Below are positions 18,307-27,494 of a stretch of 64,000 nt of DNA, piece after piece. The stretch covers positions 434,001-498,000 of the forward strand of contig NZ_JAKRGA010000001.1 of NCBI RefSeq assembly GCF_022347785.1, read 5' to 3'. The stretch's first letter is position 1. Every line of letters starts with the position of its first letter. A program made the translations under genes and the position numbers. This stretch comes from Psychrobium sp. MM17-31 (lineage in GTDB: Bacteria; Pseudomonadota; Gammaproteobacteria; Enterobacterales; Psychrobiaceae). The notes under the pieces were generated by a model. That model ran no database searches. It saw nothing but the letters and a program-made list of their open reading frames with translations, and had not been told where the DNA came from.

Positions 18307-18651
18307 ATGGCATTGGATATAAACAAACTAGCAGGCAATCATAGTCAACAACTTGACAAATTGAAAAGTCAAGCACAGTCAAAAACCGATCAGGTAAAGC
18401 AGCAAAATGTGCAACAACAAGCGCAAACAGCGGCACAGGCTAAGCCAGAAGCAAAAGATTCAGTATCTTTGACACAACAGGCACAGCAGTTGCATAACAT
18501 TCGAGAGAAGTTAAACAATACTTCCTCGGTAAACCAAGAGAAGGTTGAAAGTATCCGCAAAGCTATTGCAGCAGGTGAATACAAAGTTGACCCAGATAAA
18601 TTGGCAGCAAACTTGGCAAAATTCGAGGGAGATCTAGAGAAGATCTTTTAA
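18307..18651 (+). CDS. flgM: Anti-sigma-28 factor FlgM
   Basis: FlgM binds and blocks sigma-28 (FliA) until the hook is finished, then is exported. The 114-residue product has the disordered, Gln/Lys-rich N-terminal half and the conserved sigma-binding helices at the C-terminal end (VESIRKAIAAGEYKVDPDKL, then NLAKFEGDLEKIF). It is somewhat longer than the 97-residue Salmonella protein. A sigma-28 motif before it gives the usual feedback loop, and flgN starts on the next base after its stop. Confidence 0.95.
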   Translation: MALDINKLAGNHSQQLDKLKSQAQSKTDQVKQQNVQQQAQTAAQAKPEAKDSVSLTQQAQQLHNIREKLNNTSSVNQEKVESIRKAIAAGEYKVDPDKLAANLAKFEGDLEKIF

Positions 18652-19077
18652 ATGAATAATGAAAAACTACTGTCTTTATTAACTCTTCAGTTAACACACG
18701 TTAAGCAGCTTGATAAGCTGCTTAACGACGAAACCCAATCTCTTGTCGAGCGCGATCACGAGCTCATCGCATCACTAGCTCAAAGCAAACAACATCTTAT
18801 GCAGCAACTCGAAACCATCGATGTTGAACTGTCATCCTACGCTGAGCAAATTCCACAAAGCGAATCAGCGTTAGCGCTTAAAGATGAAATTACCGACCTC
18901 TTAGCCCAGTGCCATACTAAAAATCTCGCCAATGGCAAAGCCATCGAGTTAAGCATCAATAGTATCGAGCGACTACAAGGGGCACTTATTCAAAAACGCA
19001 GTGGCAATGCCATGACGTATAACGCCAAAGGTAAAACACGCGCTGGTTCAGCGTCTAGTGGCTATATTTCTGCCTAA
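18652..19077 (+). CDS. flgN: Flagellar export chaperone FlgN
   Basis: FlgN is a cytoplasmic chaperone for FlgK and FlgL. The 141-residue product is almost all helix with heptad character (LLSLLTLQLTHVKQLDKLL, LVERDHELIASLAQSKQHL) and has the C-terminal LAKAIELSINSIERLQG-type segment of the family. It begins directly after flgM, as is usual. Confidence 0.9.
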   Translation: MNNEKLLSLLTLQLTHVKQLDKLLNDETQSLVERDHELIASLAQSKQHLMQQLETIDVELSSYAEQIPQSESALALKDEITDLLAQCHTKNLANGKAIELSINSIERLQGALIQKRSGNAMTYNAKGKTRAGSASSGYISA

Positions 19078-19097
19078 GCCTGCACAAGGAGAAAATG

Positions 19098-19541
19098 ATG
19101 TTGAGATTATTAACCGCGATAGTCACTACCGTTTTACTTTGGGGCTGCACATCGTCATCGCAAGTTAAATACTACCAAGAAGCACCTAAAGAATTCGCCA
19201 AGTTTTACGCTACTGGTTATGCCCCAATTAATAGCCAAATGGGCGAGAATAAAACCGAGCGCATATTACAAGCGATAAAAGCATCGAAGCTTGAAGCCTA
19301 CCGCGAATTAACAGCGCAGGTTCACGGCCATCAAATTGACGGGCAAACACAATTGTCTGAGCTAATGGTGGCTAACTCATCGCTTAATGCCTCAGTCCAA
19401 GGACTTATTCGCGGCGCTAAAGTGATCAAGAGCTATCCAGTTAGCGACGAAATCTATGCCACCGAATTAGAGCTCGATTATAAAAACCTCTACTTGCTTT
19501 ACAACTCGACAGCTATGCCTCGTCGTATCATTAACGAGTAA
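19098..19541 (+). CDS. flgP: Flagellar outer-membrane lipoprotein FlgP (LPP20 family)
   Basis: FlgP is an outer-membrane lipoprotein needed for motility in Vibrio cholerae and Campylobacter, where it belongs to the extra rings around the flagellar base. The product has a lipobox LLWGC (Cys17) and an LPP20-type domain (ILQAIKASKLEAYRELTAQV; VQGLIRGAKVIKSY). Two adjacent ATG codons exist; the second is better spaced from AAGGAG. It follows flgN and is 5 bases before flgT. A FlgO gene, its usual operon partner, is not here but three copies lie at 41098-42917. Confidence 0.88.
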   Translation: MLRLLTAIVTTVLLWGCTSSSQVKYYQEAPKEFAKFYATGYAPINSQMGENKTERILQAIKASKLEAYRELTAQVHGHQIDGQTQLSELMVANSSLNASVQGLIRGAKVIKSYPVSDEIYATELELDYKNLYLLYNSTAMPRRIINE

Positions 19542-19546
19542 TTGTT

Positions 19547-20716
19547 ATGAAAGCTATCGCACTCTTAAGCTGTTTATTATTAACCATTAGCACCAATGTT
19601 GCCGCGCAGTGGTATGACGCCAAAGGACGCGCACCTATTGTTAATGGTGATGAAGATATTGCCCGTAATATGGCGGTGCAAGATGCGATAAAACACACCC
19701 TGCTCTTTACAGGTGCACAAGTTAATTCTATCAGTCAACTTTCTAACGGCTTACTAAGCTCAGATCGGTTTGAAGTTCGCTCAAGCGGCAGCGTCAGAGA
19801 TTTATTACTCATTAGCGAAGAAATCGTCGATGATACGATGATTGTCCACATCCGCGCCGATATCGTGGCAAGTAAAACATCTTGCCACGCGTCTAATACC
19901 AAGAAATATGTCGCGCTAACAAAATTCCCCCTCCGTAACAGACAGCAAGCTGTCGTCGGCGGTATTTTTGAGCTAGGCAGCGAAGCGGCTTATCAACTGT
20001 TTGAGCAGATGTCATCATTCAATGGTAGCTACGGCGTAAGTCAACTATTACCAATTAACCAAGTAATTGCCCCAAATTACCAGCCTTTTGTGACTGACCA
20101 ATCAAATATGTCGGCGCCGCAATTACTAGCAGCACAAACCGATAGCCAATATCTATTGAGCGGCGAAGTCAAAGATGTGTCTATCGCCCGCCCGACATCT
20201 AAATGGTTTGGCATCGCCAATAACAATCCACTGCGTCAATATATTGCTACCTATACCTTGTTTGATGGTTTAACTGGCGAGAAGGTGTGGCATAAACGCT
20301 ATACCACCCAAGCGCCATGGACCTTCGACCAGCGGGAAAAAATCGACCCTGCAACACAGGAGTTTTGGTCAAATGTATACGGTGAATCTATAACCAATCA
20401 ACTTAAGCAAGTGACTAATGACTTAAACATCTTTCTGCAGTGCCAAAACCTGCGCGGACAAGTCATTAAGGTTAATGATAGATTTGTGACGGTAAATTTA
20501 GGTAAGCGCCACGGCTTGATGGTTGGTAACGAATTGATGGTACATCACGCGACTCAATTTACTGATGATCGCGGTATCTTACGCCAATCGACGCAAGTTA
20601 ACCCGACAACTTTGGTTATCAAAACATTGTATGACAATCATTTAGAAGCTGAGGCAAAAGACAGCCCGCTCTACGGTGATATTCAAAACGATGCCATCGT
20701 TTCATTAAAACCATAG
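19547..20716 (+). CDS. flgT: Flagellar H-ring protein FlgT
   Basis: FlgT forms the H ring on the periplasmic/outer-membrane side of the basal body in Vibrio and supports the MotX-MotY T ring. The 389-residue product has a signal peptide (cut after NVAA, about residue 20) and the three-domain FlgT layout: an N-terminal domain with ARNMAVQDAIKHTLLFTGAQ, a middle TolB-N-like domain, and a C-terminal beta domain (GKRHGLMVGNELMVHH). It ends the flgM-flgN-flgP-flgT unit. Its presence implies a sodium-driven polar flagellum. Confidence 0.93.
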   Translation: MKAIALLSCLLLTISTNVAAQWYDAKGRAPIVNGDEDIARNMAVQDAIKHTLLFTGAQVNSISQLSNGLLSSDRFEVRSSGSVRDLLLISEEIVDDTMIVHIRADIVASKTSCHASNTKKYVALTKFPLRNRQQAVVGGIFELGSEAAYQLFEQMSSFNGSYGVSQLLPINQVIAPNYQPFVTDQSNMSAPQLLAAQTDSQYLLSGEVKDVSIARPTSKWFGIANNNPLRQYIATYTLFDGLTGEKVWHKRYTTQAPWTFDQREKIDPATQEFWSNVYGESITNQLKQVTNDLNIFLQCQNLRGQVIKVNDRFVTVNLGKRHGLMVGNELMVHHATQFTDDRGILRQSTQVNPTTLVIKTLYDNHLEAEAKDSPLYGDIQNDAIVSLKP

Positions 20717-20789
20717 CCTTACTTAACGCAATTTCAGCACTAGAATCAATTTCTATTCTCGTGTAATTTATCAATTAATTGCTGAAAAA

Positions 20790-20866
20790 GTCCCCGTAAC
20801 TCAGCTGGATAGAGTGCTAGCCTCCTAAGCTGGAAGTCGCAGGTTCGAATCCTGCCGGGGACGCCA
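20790..20866 (+). tRNA. tRNA-Arg (anticodon CCT)
   Basis: A full cloverleaf can be drawn: acceptor GTCCCCG/CGGGGAC, D stem ACTC/GAGT, anticodon stem CTAGC/GCTGG with loop CTCCTAA (anticodon CCT, reading AGG), T stem GCAGG/CCTGC with loop TTCGAAT, then GCCA. The CCA end is encoded. Such genes are common phage integration sites, but no integrase or duplicated 3' end is seen next to it. Confidence 0.97.
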
Positions 20867-20882
20867 TATTTCTTAGCCCTAT

Positions 20883-21686
20883 TTATTTTACAGGTTTTGC
20901 CATTCGATCTGGCATACCATAACGCGCGAGAATCTTTTCTAGTTCACCGCTTTTACGCAGTTTAACGATTCCTTCATCCATCATTTTTGCCAATGCCTTA
21001 CTCTGTGGTTTGCTTTCATCAAACAGCATGCCGGCGTATTCCGTGTTACCTGTTGCTGAGGTACTTACCGCGTATTGCGGGTATTTAGTCACCATATAGT
21101 TAAGTAAATCTGGGCTGTCTAACCAAATGTCGATACGGCCAATATCAAGCATTTCCCGCACGCGTTTTAAGATATTAGATCCTGTGACATAAATGGTTTT
21201 ATGAGGATTTTCAGCAAGGTATCGCGCTAGACGGCGATTTGAATTCACCGCGCCATAATAATTACCGATGGCATTAAATCTAGCAACATCAGTCACCCGA
21301 AATGGAGTCATCTGATTTTTTGGAAGGGATAAATACGCAATGCCTTTGACCATAAGCATCGGTGTTTCTGGCGTTAGGTAACCATTTTCGGTTTTATCAT
21401 GCTGATAAAACGTAAAGGCCATGCCGTCGCTCATGCCTGATTTGACCAGTCGCTTAGCCCTAAGCCAGCTGTCGATGCGTTTGAATGAAACGGTATGCTC
21501 AGAGTCTTTAAAAACGGCGCGGATTATATCAATGGCCACGCCCTCTTTGCCGTTTTCTAATTTGGCATCACACGTATAAGGGCAATAAGGATTCCAAATA
21601 AACTCATAGTCAGTCGCAAGCGCATCGCTTTGGTAAATCAACCCGATTATAAAAATGCCAATCGCTCTTACCATCTTGCTACTCAC
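20883..21686 (-). CDS. Periplasmic substrate-binding protein (family 3)
   Basis: A stand-alone solute-binding protein of the amino-acid (SBP family 3) type. The 267-residue product has a signal peptide (about residues 1-24, cut near DALAT), the family opening YTCDAKLENGKEGVAIDIIR and the closing segment MMDEGIVKLRKSGELEKILA. No permease or ATPase gene is nearby, so it may be an orphan sensor or scavenging protein rather than part of a full ABC transporter. The substrate is unknown. It points towards the tRNA gene. Confidence 0.75.
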   Translation of the reverse strand: MSSKMVRAIGIFIIGLIYQSDALATDYEFIWNPYCPYTCDAKLENGKEGVAIDIIRAVFKDSEHTVSFKRIDSWLRAKRLVKSGMSDGMAFTFYQHDKTENGYLTPETPMLMVKGIAYLSLPKNQMTPFRVTDVARFNAIGNYYGAVNSNRRLARYLAENPHKTIYVTGSNILKRVREMLDIGRIDIWLDSPDLLNYMVTKYPQYAVSTSATGNTEYAGMLFDESKPQSKALAKMMDEGIVKLRKSGELEKILARYGMPDRMAKPVK

Positions 21687-21756
21687 TAACGCCCTGTCGT
21701 TTATTTCATCAATTTGACTCTATCACGTTATTCTATAGCCAAGCCACCTCAAAATC

Positions 21757-22377
21757 TTAAAAAGACTCAGGCAAGCTTGGATAATTATTATCAGGCGCTA
21801 TCACAAACTGACCGTGAAATTTGACGTTTGACTTGTAATCACTGAGCTTATAACACAATACACCTAGCTCATAAGCTCGCTTAAAAAACTGCGCCTTATC
21901 GCCTCTAAGATATATGAAAAGTTCGGAGATAAATCGACCGCTATCATCAAATGCCTTGTCAAAACTATCACTGTCAATCACCAATGAAGACGACTGCTGC
22001 ATTTTCACCGACAACTTTTTTCGACCAATAAGTTGATAACTCACTTGCCAATCGCTTGCTTCGATATCACTAAGAAGCGCTTCAATCACCGATTTATTAA
22101 CGCCAGCACTAAAACTATCGACATGTTCAATATCACGCTTAATCGACATGAATTGCTGTTTAAGATTTGCCCCTTGTCCCAAGGTGCGTGCACTTTGCTG
22201 CCACTCTTTAAGCTGCTGAGACAAGCACACATCAAAGCGTTTTTGCTTAATGGCTTGAGTCACCCACAGACTTAAATAATGACTTTCGCTCACCGGATCA
22301 TTAGCCGAAGACTCATTTAGCTCATCGAGTGCGGTGGTGGCAAGTTTTAATAAATGATGTTTAAACAAATTCGTCAC
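21757..22377 (-). CDS. Hypothetical protein (206 aa)
   Basis: I do not recognise this protein. It is soluble, with no signal peptide or membrane segment. The N-terminal 110 residues look helical and charged (LKLATTALDELNESS, QQLKEWQQSARTL). The C-terminal half has a mixed pattern with VSYQLIGRKKLSVKMQQS and GRFISELFIYLRGDKAQFFK. It lies between the peptidase terminator and the solute-binding protein, all on the minus strand. The long frame and Shine-Dalgarno-like GAGGTGA just before the ATG support a real gene. Confidence 0.7.
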   Translation of the reverse strand: MTNLFKHHLLKLATTALDELNESSANDPVSESHYLSLWVTQAIKQKRFDVCLSQQLKEWQQSARTLGQGANLKQQFMSIKRDIEHVDSFSAGVNKSVIEALLSDIEASDWQVSYQLIGRKKLSVKMQQSSSLVIDSDSFDKAFDDSGRFISELFIYLRGDKAQFFKRAYELGVLCYKLSDYKSNVKFHGQFVIAPDNNYPSLPESF

Positions 22378-22387
22378 CTCAAATAAA

Positions 22388-22411
22388 AACGCGCGGCTTA
22401 AGCCGCGCGTT
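22388..22411 (-). terminator. Terminator after the S9 peptidase gene
   Basis: A 10-bp GC-rich stem (AACGCGCGGC/GCCGCGCGTT) with TTAA loop is followed on the minus strand by TTTATTTG. It lies 28 bases beyond the peptidase stop. Confidence 0.85.
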
Positions 22412-22439
22412 TCATCATATCATTAACACTCAATGATAA

Positions 22440-24752
22440 TTACTTTTGCTCACCAAACTTAAACTCTTTTGGTGGTTTAACACCCATTAGGTGCTCAACA
22501 AAGTAATCCCAACGCTTACGCATCATGTACGGTTCACGTGCCATGCCGTGACGGCGGTTTGGCAGCATTAATAAATCAAAGTCTTTGTTAGCCTTGATTA
22601 GCGCATCAACCACAATTAGCGTGTTAAACGGTGGAACGTTGTCATCTAATGTGCCGTGAGCAAGTAACAACTTACCTTTTAAACCATCAACAAATAACGG
22701 GTTTGATTGGTTGTCGTAGTTAGTGGTGCCATCTTCGTTCTTCTTGAACATGCCCTGCCACTTTTCGCCCCACGCATCTGCGTAGTTGCGGTTGTCGTGG
22801 TTACCAGCACCAGATACTGCCACTTTGTAGAAATCAGGGTAGCGTAAGATAGCGTTTGTCGAAGCGAAACCACCACCTGAGTGTCCCCAAATACCAACGC
22901 GATCTAAATCAAGCCAGTTGTATTTCGCACCAAGTTGCTTAATTGCAGACACTTGATCTGGAACACCGCTATCGCCCATATCGCCAAAGTAGAACTCGTG
23001 GAACTTCTTAGAGCGCATTGGTGTGCCTAGAGCATCAATCTCAATCAAGATAAAGCCAAGCTCAGCCATTGCTTGCTTATCGCCACGTGATGCAACAAAC
23101 GAACGTGAACCGATACTACCAGTTTGTGGGCCTGGGTATAGGTAGTTAATTACAGGGTATTTCTTAGTTGGATCAAAGTTTGATGGTTTGTACATCAAGC
23201 CGTGAATATCGAAATTACCGTCGCGATCTTTAACCACAAAGGCTTCTGGCGCGCGCCATGCAGTTGCTTGAAGCGCACTGATGTCTGATTTTTCTAATGC
23301 AACAGCCACTTTGCCATCGATGTTACGAATAACGCTTGTCGCTGGCACGCTTGGTGTTGAGTAAGAATCAACAAAGTAGCTGCGATCTTCACTTAACTTA
23401 ACGCTGTGATCGCCCTGCTCTGGTGTTAACAACGTTAACTCGCTACCGTCGAATTTCGCTTTGTAGAAATATTGGAAATACGGGTCACCTTTTTCACGGC
23501 CAGCGCCAGTGAAGTAAAGCTCGCGGTTTTTCTCATCGATAGCACGAACTTGTAATACATTCCAGTTACCTTCAGTCACGGCATTCTTAAGTGTGCCAGT
23601 GCCTAAATCGTACAGATATAAATGGCCCCAATCGCTGCGCTGCGAGAACCAGATAACTTCATTAGATTTTGGTAAGAAGAACCAGTTGGCTTTGCCTTTA
23701 CCAGATTCGAAGAACGTGCTCGCCTTCTCATCAAGAATCGTTGCAACCTTACCAGTCTTAGCATCGGCAACTTTTAGTGTCGCATGGTTGTGATCGCGTG
23801 ATACTGAAACATAAGCTAGTGAGTCACTCGCCTTGTTCCATTGCACGTCTAACATCTTACCGCGGCTGTATACGTGGTCAGTTACAGTAGAACGTTGATA
23901 ATCCGGCGCGTCTTTTAAACGAACCACTTTTTTGCTATCAACATCGATAATCACGCGCTCAAGCATGAATGTATGCTCGTCACCCGGCAGTGGATATTTC
24001 CAGCTATCAAGTGTTGGATGACCAACGTTGGTCGTTACCAAGTGCATAGATTTTACTTTGCGGCCATCGTGTTGGAAGGTAGCGATTTTCTTAGAATCTG
24101 GCGACCACATCATCACTGGTGTTTTAGAACGGATCCAACCAGCGTTATTGGTGCCGTAACCAAAGTCTTCAACGCCATCTTTAGTTAGCTGTGTTTTCTT
24201 GCCGCTAGCGACATCAAGTAACCACAAGTTGTTGTCTTTAATAAACGCCGCTTTTTTACCATCAGGTGATACTACCTGACCAGCAACATAGTGCTTCTTA
24301 TCAGCCTTATCACAACTGACTGGTGCTAGCTGACATTCCATCGACGTTTTGCCAAGGCGAAATGCAATCGATTTACCTTCGTCGCTAAACTTAAATGATT
24401 TAAATGGCAGAGTTGTCGCCGTGTAAGACTTTTCATCGTTTGACAATGCACTAGCAATAGCCGCGTGATCAAACGCCGCTGCTTTAGTGCCTTTAGCAGC
24501 ATCAGCAATCACAAACTCATGACCGCCTTTTACAGACGTACGATACAGTAAACGGTTATCACCAAGCCATTTGCTGGCTTCAACAGTGCCGTAAACTAAC
24601 TTATTAGTGTGAGAACGCAATTGACGTTCAGCGCGTTGATAATCGCTAACTGTCAACGCTTGTGACGTTGGCTGACTAGTCGTCGCACAACCGGACGTAA
24701 TAGCAACCACACTGGTTGCAATCAGTGAAATACCCAGTTTTCTATTAAGCAT
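22440..24752 (-). CDS. S9 family prolyl oligopeptidase / dipeptidyl peptidase IV-like lipoprotein
   Basis: A secreted serine peptidase of the S9 (prolyl oligopeptidase, DPP IV-like) family that trims short peptides, probably in the periplasm or at the outer membrane. The start at 24752 gives a lipoprotein signal (lipobox TSGCA) and has AAGG 8 bases upstream; a longer frame to 24815 exists but would bury the signal. The N-terminal beta-propeller covers about residues 100-520. The C-terminal hydrolase domain has nucleophile S625 in GHSGGGF, D704 in HGTLDD and H735 in NRRHGM. At 770 residues it is normal for the family. It lies alone between terminators. Confidence 0.92.
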   Translation of the reverse strand: MLNRKLGISLIATSVVAITSGCATTSQPTSQALTVSDYQRAERQLRSHTNKLVYGTVEASKWLGDNRLLYRTSVKGGHEFVIADAAKGTKAAAFDHAAIASALSNDEKSYTATTLPFKSFKFSDEGKSIAFRLGKTSMECQLAPVSCDKADKKHYVAGQVVSPDGKKAAFIKDNNLWLLDVASGKKTQLTKDGVEDFGYGTNNAGWIRSKTPVMMWSPDSKKIATFQHDGRKVKSMHLVTTNVGHPTLDSWKYPLPGDEHTFMLERVIIDVDSKKVVRLKDAPDYQRSTVTDHVYSRGKMLDVQWNKASDSLAYVSVSRDHNHATLKVADAKTGKVATILDEKASTFFESGKGKANWFFLPKSNEVIWFSQRSDWGHLYLYDLGTGTLKNAVTEGNWNVLQVRAIDEKNRELYFTGAGREKGDPYFQYFYKAKFDGSELTLLTPEQGDHSVKLSEDRSYFVDSYSTPSVPATSVIRNIDGKVAVALEKSDISALQATAWRAPEAFVVKDRDGNFDIHGLMYKPSNFDPTKKYPVINYLYPGPQTGSIGSRSFVASRGDKQAMAELGFILIEIDALGTPMRSKKFHEFYFGDMGDSGVPDQVSAIKQLGAKYNWLDLDRVGIWGHSGGGFASTNAILRYPDFYKVAVSGAGNHDNRNYADAWGEKWQGMFKKNEDGTTNYDNQSNPLFVDGLKGKLLLAHGTLDDNVPPFNTLIVVDALIKANKDFDLLMLPNRRHGMAREPYMMRKRWDYFVEHLMGVKPPKEFKFGEQK

Positions 24753-24789
24753 AGATAGAACCTTAGTTATTGTTTTATTTGAATTAGTT

Positions 24790-25161
24790 TCAATCATCCA
24801 TCCATTCGGCTTCATCGAGAACCTGACGAGCCTGAGCCAACGTACAATCTGTTAGCGCGATAAGCTGATTAGTAGAAATTGCTGGATTTAGCTTAACCAA
24901 ATTAAGTAATTCTTGTTGGGTCAGCGATTGCTTTTGCTCTCGCAACAACTTGGCAAACCATAGCCAACTTGGCTGGTCAGCAGCTTCTACATCACTGATA
25001 ATCTTGGCTATTTGCTTGGCATCTGCAATAAGCATCCAATTGCGAGAACGCCCCTTGCGCGACAAGTGTGCTCCGCTATCGCGGATAATGGCTTTTAATA
25101 AATAGGCATCAAAACACTTGCGTACAAATGCATTGAGGATAATTTTTGTTTTCTCGGCCAC
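24790..25161 (-). CDS. Ribosome recycling factor-like family protein (RRF_GI type), start uncertain
   Basis: The C-terminal part (RKGRSRNWMLIADAKQIAKI; NLVKLNPAISTNQLIALTDC) resembles the small gammaproteobacterial family annotated as ribosome recycling factor family protein, which is distinct from true RRF and of unproven function. The frame is open up to 25236 (148 residues), but the family-like region begins near the GTG at 25161, giving 123 residues. No clear ribosome site supports either start. It lies 37 bases before the S9 peptidase start on the same strand. Confidence 0.6.
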   Translation of the reverse strand: MAEKTKIILNAFVRKCFDAYLLKAIIRDSGAHLSRKGRSRNWMLIADAKQIAKIISDVEAADQPSWLWFAKLLREQKQSLTQQELLNLVKLNPAISTNQLIALTDCTLAQARQVLDEAEWMDD

Positions 25162-25263
25162 AAGCAAAGTAATGGATTGAAAGTGATGGCGTATTCTACC
25201 AATCTGACCAAAAATCTCACTACCTTTGTGGCGCAAAGATATTACAAAGTGTTACTGAAAATA

Positions 25264-26322
25264 TTATTGACTGAGGAACTTAGCTTCGTGCTCTAACAAC
25301 CACTTCTTGCGGGCAAGGCCACCAGCGTACCCCGTGAGACTGCCGTCTTTACCAATAACGCGATGACAAGGAATAACAATAGCAATACGGTTTTGACCAT
25401 TAGCGCTAGCAACCGCACGAATGGCTTTCTCGTTACCTAATTTGACTGCCTGCTGCAGATAACTTGTCGTGGTGCCATATTCCAGCTCGCGCAGCCCTTG
25501 CCACACAGACTCACGAAAGGCGGTTGATGGCGTATAAAGGGTTAAATCAAACTGCTGGCGACTGCCCGCGAAATACTCAGCAAGCTCAGCTTTCGCTTGC
25601 TTGATATGCTCGTTCTCCCCCGCCATCATCACACCATCAAGACGTTGTTGTAATTCTTCAAATTCTTGCTTTAAGTTTTTGCGATCGACAAACTCGATTA
25701 AACACACCCCTTGCGCGGTTGCACACACAAACATCGGACCGATAGGCGTGGTTAAACGATCAATCAAGATAATGGTTTTGCCATCTTCATTATTCGGCGA
25801 ATGTCCTGTCATCTTCTTAAAGGCTTCGTTAAAACCACTCAACGACTCATAGCCACTGTCAAAGGCCGTATCTATCGCCTTTTTACCATTATCTAATTCT
25901 TTCATCGCATTATTCATTCGCATCATTCGGGCATAAGACTGAAACGTCATGCCATAGTGTTTGTTAAACCAACGGCGCACTGTTTCAGGCGTAATGCCAT
26001 TGGCTTTTAAATCGGTATCTTTTACTTTTTGGGTTAAATCCGTTTTAACCAACTCCACCGCGCGTTTCACCATCAGCGGCATTTCATTGGCTTTTTCTAG
26101 CGGTTTACACACCTTACAGGGACGAAAGCCCGCCTTAACCACATCGTCAATCGAGGTATAAAAATCGACATTTTCTTTCTTGGGTTTACGGGCATGACAG
26201 GTCGCAATACAAAAAATCGAGGTCGTTTTTACCGCCACATAAAAGCTACCCACATAACTAGGCTGGCGTTCACATAGTGCTTTATAAAAATCATCGATTA
26301 ACTGTGGTTGGGTCACTAACAT
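25264..26322 (-). CDS. ada: Ada: methylphosphotriester sensor, AraC regulator and methylated-DNA-cysteine methyltransferase
   Basis: Ada repairs methylated DNA and activates the adaptive response. The 352-residue product has an N-terminal zinc domain with four cysteines (C38, C42, C69, C72), an AraC-type helix-turn-helix region (about 85-175; DTAFDSGYESLSGFNEAFKK) and a C-terminal O6-methylguanine methyltransferase with acceptor C319 in IPCHRVIG. This is the full trifunctional layout. It stands alone on the minus strand with no alkA or alkB next to it. Confidence 0.94.
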   Translation of the reverse strand: MLVTQPQLIDDFYKALCERQPSYVGSFYVAVKTTSIFCIATCHARKPKKENVDFYTSIDDVVKAGFRPCKVCKPLEKANEMPLMVKRAVELVKTDLTQKVKDTDLKANGITPETVRRWFNKHYGMTFQSYARMMRMNNAMKELDNGKKAIDTAFDSGYESLSGFNEAFKKMTGHSPNNEDGKTIILIDRLTTPIGPMFVCATAQGVCLIEFVDRKNLKQEFEELQQRLDGVMMAGENEHIKQAKAELAEYFAGSRQQFDLTLYTPSTAFRESVWQGLRELEYGTTTSYLQQAVKLGNEKAIRAVASANGQNRIAIVIPCHRVIGKDGSLTGYAGGLARKKWLLEHEAKFLSQ

Positions 26323-26476
26323 CTTATACTCAGCACACGCTTGTCAGAAAAAGAAAAGGCTATCACTTAACAGCTTAATGTTAAGGATAGCCTTGGTTCA
26401 TAACTCATCACAACCGAAAACTGGACAAGTATTTTTTATGATTAGTGCCTACAGCCTTCTTTATAGCTATTATTGC

Positions 26477-27262
26477 TTAGCAGTGCTCATCAATTGCGCC
26501 GTGCAGCACATCGGTTACCGCATCTAAGTCGTAGTCATGAATTTCAACCCATAACTTAGTTTCATCACGGCCAATCATCGATGCGAAGAAACCGCTGATA
26601 CCTTTCGCCTTGCGATCAACTTCGACCATCAGCTCTAGCGAATCGTCGTGATTAACCATCAACATTTCAACTTCATCGACACGGCCTCTGAAATCACCAG
26701 AATGAGCGTTAAATTCAAACTCTTGCACAAAGTGACCACCCAGCGCGTTACTCGCTTCGTTCTCAACTTCACCTAAGGCAAAACCAAGCTGACTCATCGC
26801 CACCAGCACTGCGTTTTGACGCTCGTTTGGCACCACATGCAGCATATCTTTGTCTGATTTATCCAGCGCGTAATCGATGTCTAAATCGGTATCAACCCAC
26901 ACACGTGACTGACCAAGTGATAACGGCGTGTTGGCTGGTAATGGAATTTCAAAATCGAAGTTAAGTTGCTGCCCTTCTTCAACATCAAAGCTGTCAGATA
27001 CTTGATAAGACGCTAACACCGCCGTGTGCTCAACAATACGCTCGTGCTCGTTGTCATCATCATCGGTGTAAGTTTCTTCGCTAAAGTAATTACAACACAC
27101 GTGAATTTTGATGTGATTAATATGCTGCTGCGTCGAACCACCATCAACCTGTACCGTTCCCGACAACACCTGTGTCGGCGCCACTTCTGGATTGTGAATA
27201 ATGGTATCCACCTTAGCACTACCAATGCCTACCGACGATAAAACCTTCTTGAAAAATGACAT
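26477..27262 (-). CDS. Spo0M-like sporulation-control family protein
   Basis: An arrestin-fold Spo0M family protein. Despite the name, the family is widespread in non-sporulating bacteria and its role there is unclear. The 261-residue product starts MSFFKKVLSSVGIGSAKVDT, typical of the family, with AAGGAA 5 bases before the ATG at 27262. Other family features are VAPTQVLSGTVQVDGG and FDFEIPLPANTPLSLG. The N-terminal extension to 27406 is rejected because it lacks family similarity and has a poor start. Confidence 0.9.
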   Translation of the reverse strand: MSFFKKVLSSVGIGSAKVDTIIHNPEVAPTQVLSGTVQVDGGSTQQHINHIKIHVCCNYFSEETYTDDDDNEHERIVEHTAVLASYQVSDSFDVEEGQQLNFDFEIPLPANTPLSLGQSRVWVDTDLDIDYALDKSDKDMLHVVPNERQNAVLVAMSQLGFALGEVENEASNALGGHFVQEFEFNAHSGDFRGRVDEVEMLMVNHDDSLELMVEVDRKAKGISGFFASMIGRDETKLWVEIHDYDLDAVTDVLHGAIDEHC

Positions 27263-27456
27263 AATGTTCCTTGTATCTAAATCGATGTTGATCACTGTTG
27301 GGGAGTAATCTAACTCATTATTGGGGGAATTACACGTTAATGAGTCAAAGTGGGTTGCATCATCATTCGTTTGTGAATGTTGCGCAGTTTGATGCACTCT
27401 TTCCACAGTTCGTCACTTTTAATGTTTTGATTTAATGAGAATTTATAAAAATCTCC

Positions 27457-27494
27457 TGCGTCATACATTGCACAGGCGTTCAATGTATGACGCA
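27457..27494. repeat. Perfect 14-bp inverted repeat
   Basis: TGCGTCATACATTG and its exact reverse complement CAATGTATGACGCA flank a 10-base loop. It lies in the 437-base non-coding gap between the Spo0M-like gene and the DUF4062 gene. Read on the minus strand it is followed by GGAGATTTTTA, which is a poor terminator tail, and no minus-strand gene needs one here. A protein-binding site or RNA element is possible. Confidence 0.6.

Noticed and set aside
20790-20866. tRNA-Arg gene as the edge of an integrated island
   Set aside because: No integrase and no repeated tRNA 3' end in the following sequence; the next genes look resident.
24753-24815. Longer N-terminus for the S9 peptidase
   Set aside because: It would place 21 extra residues before a clear lipoprotein signal, and the start at 24752 has its own ribosome site.
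27263-27406. Longer N-terminus for the Spo0M-like protein
   Set aside because: The 48 extra residues do not look like the family, and AAGGAA precedes the ATG at 27262.
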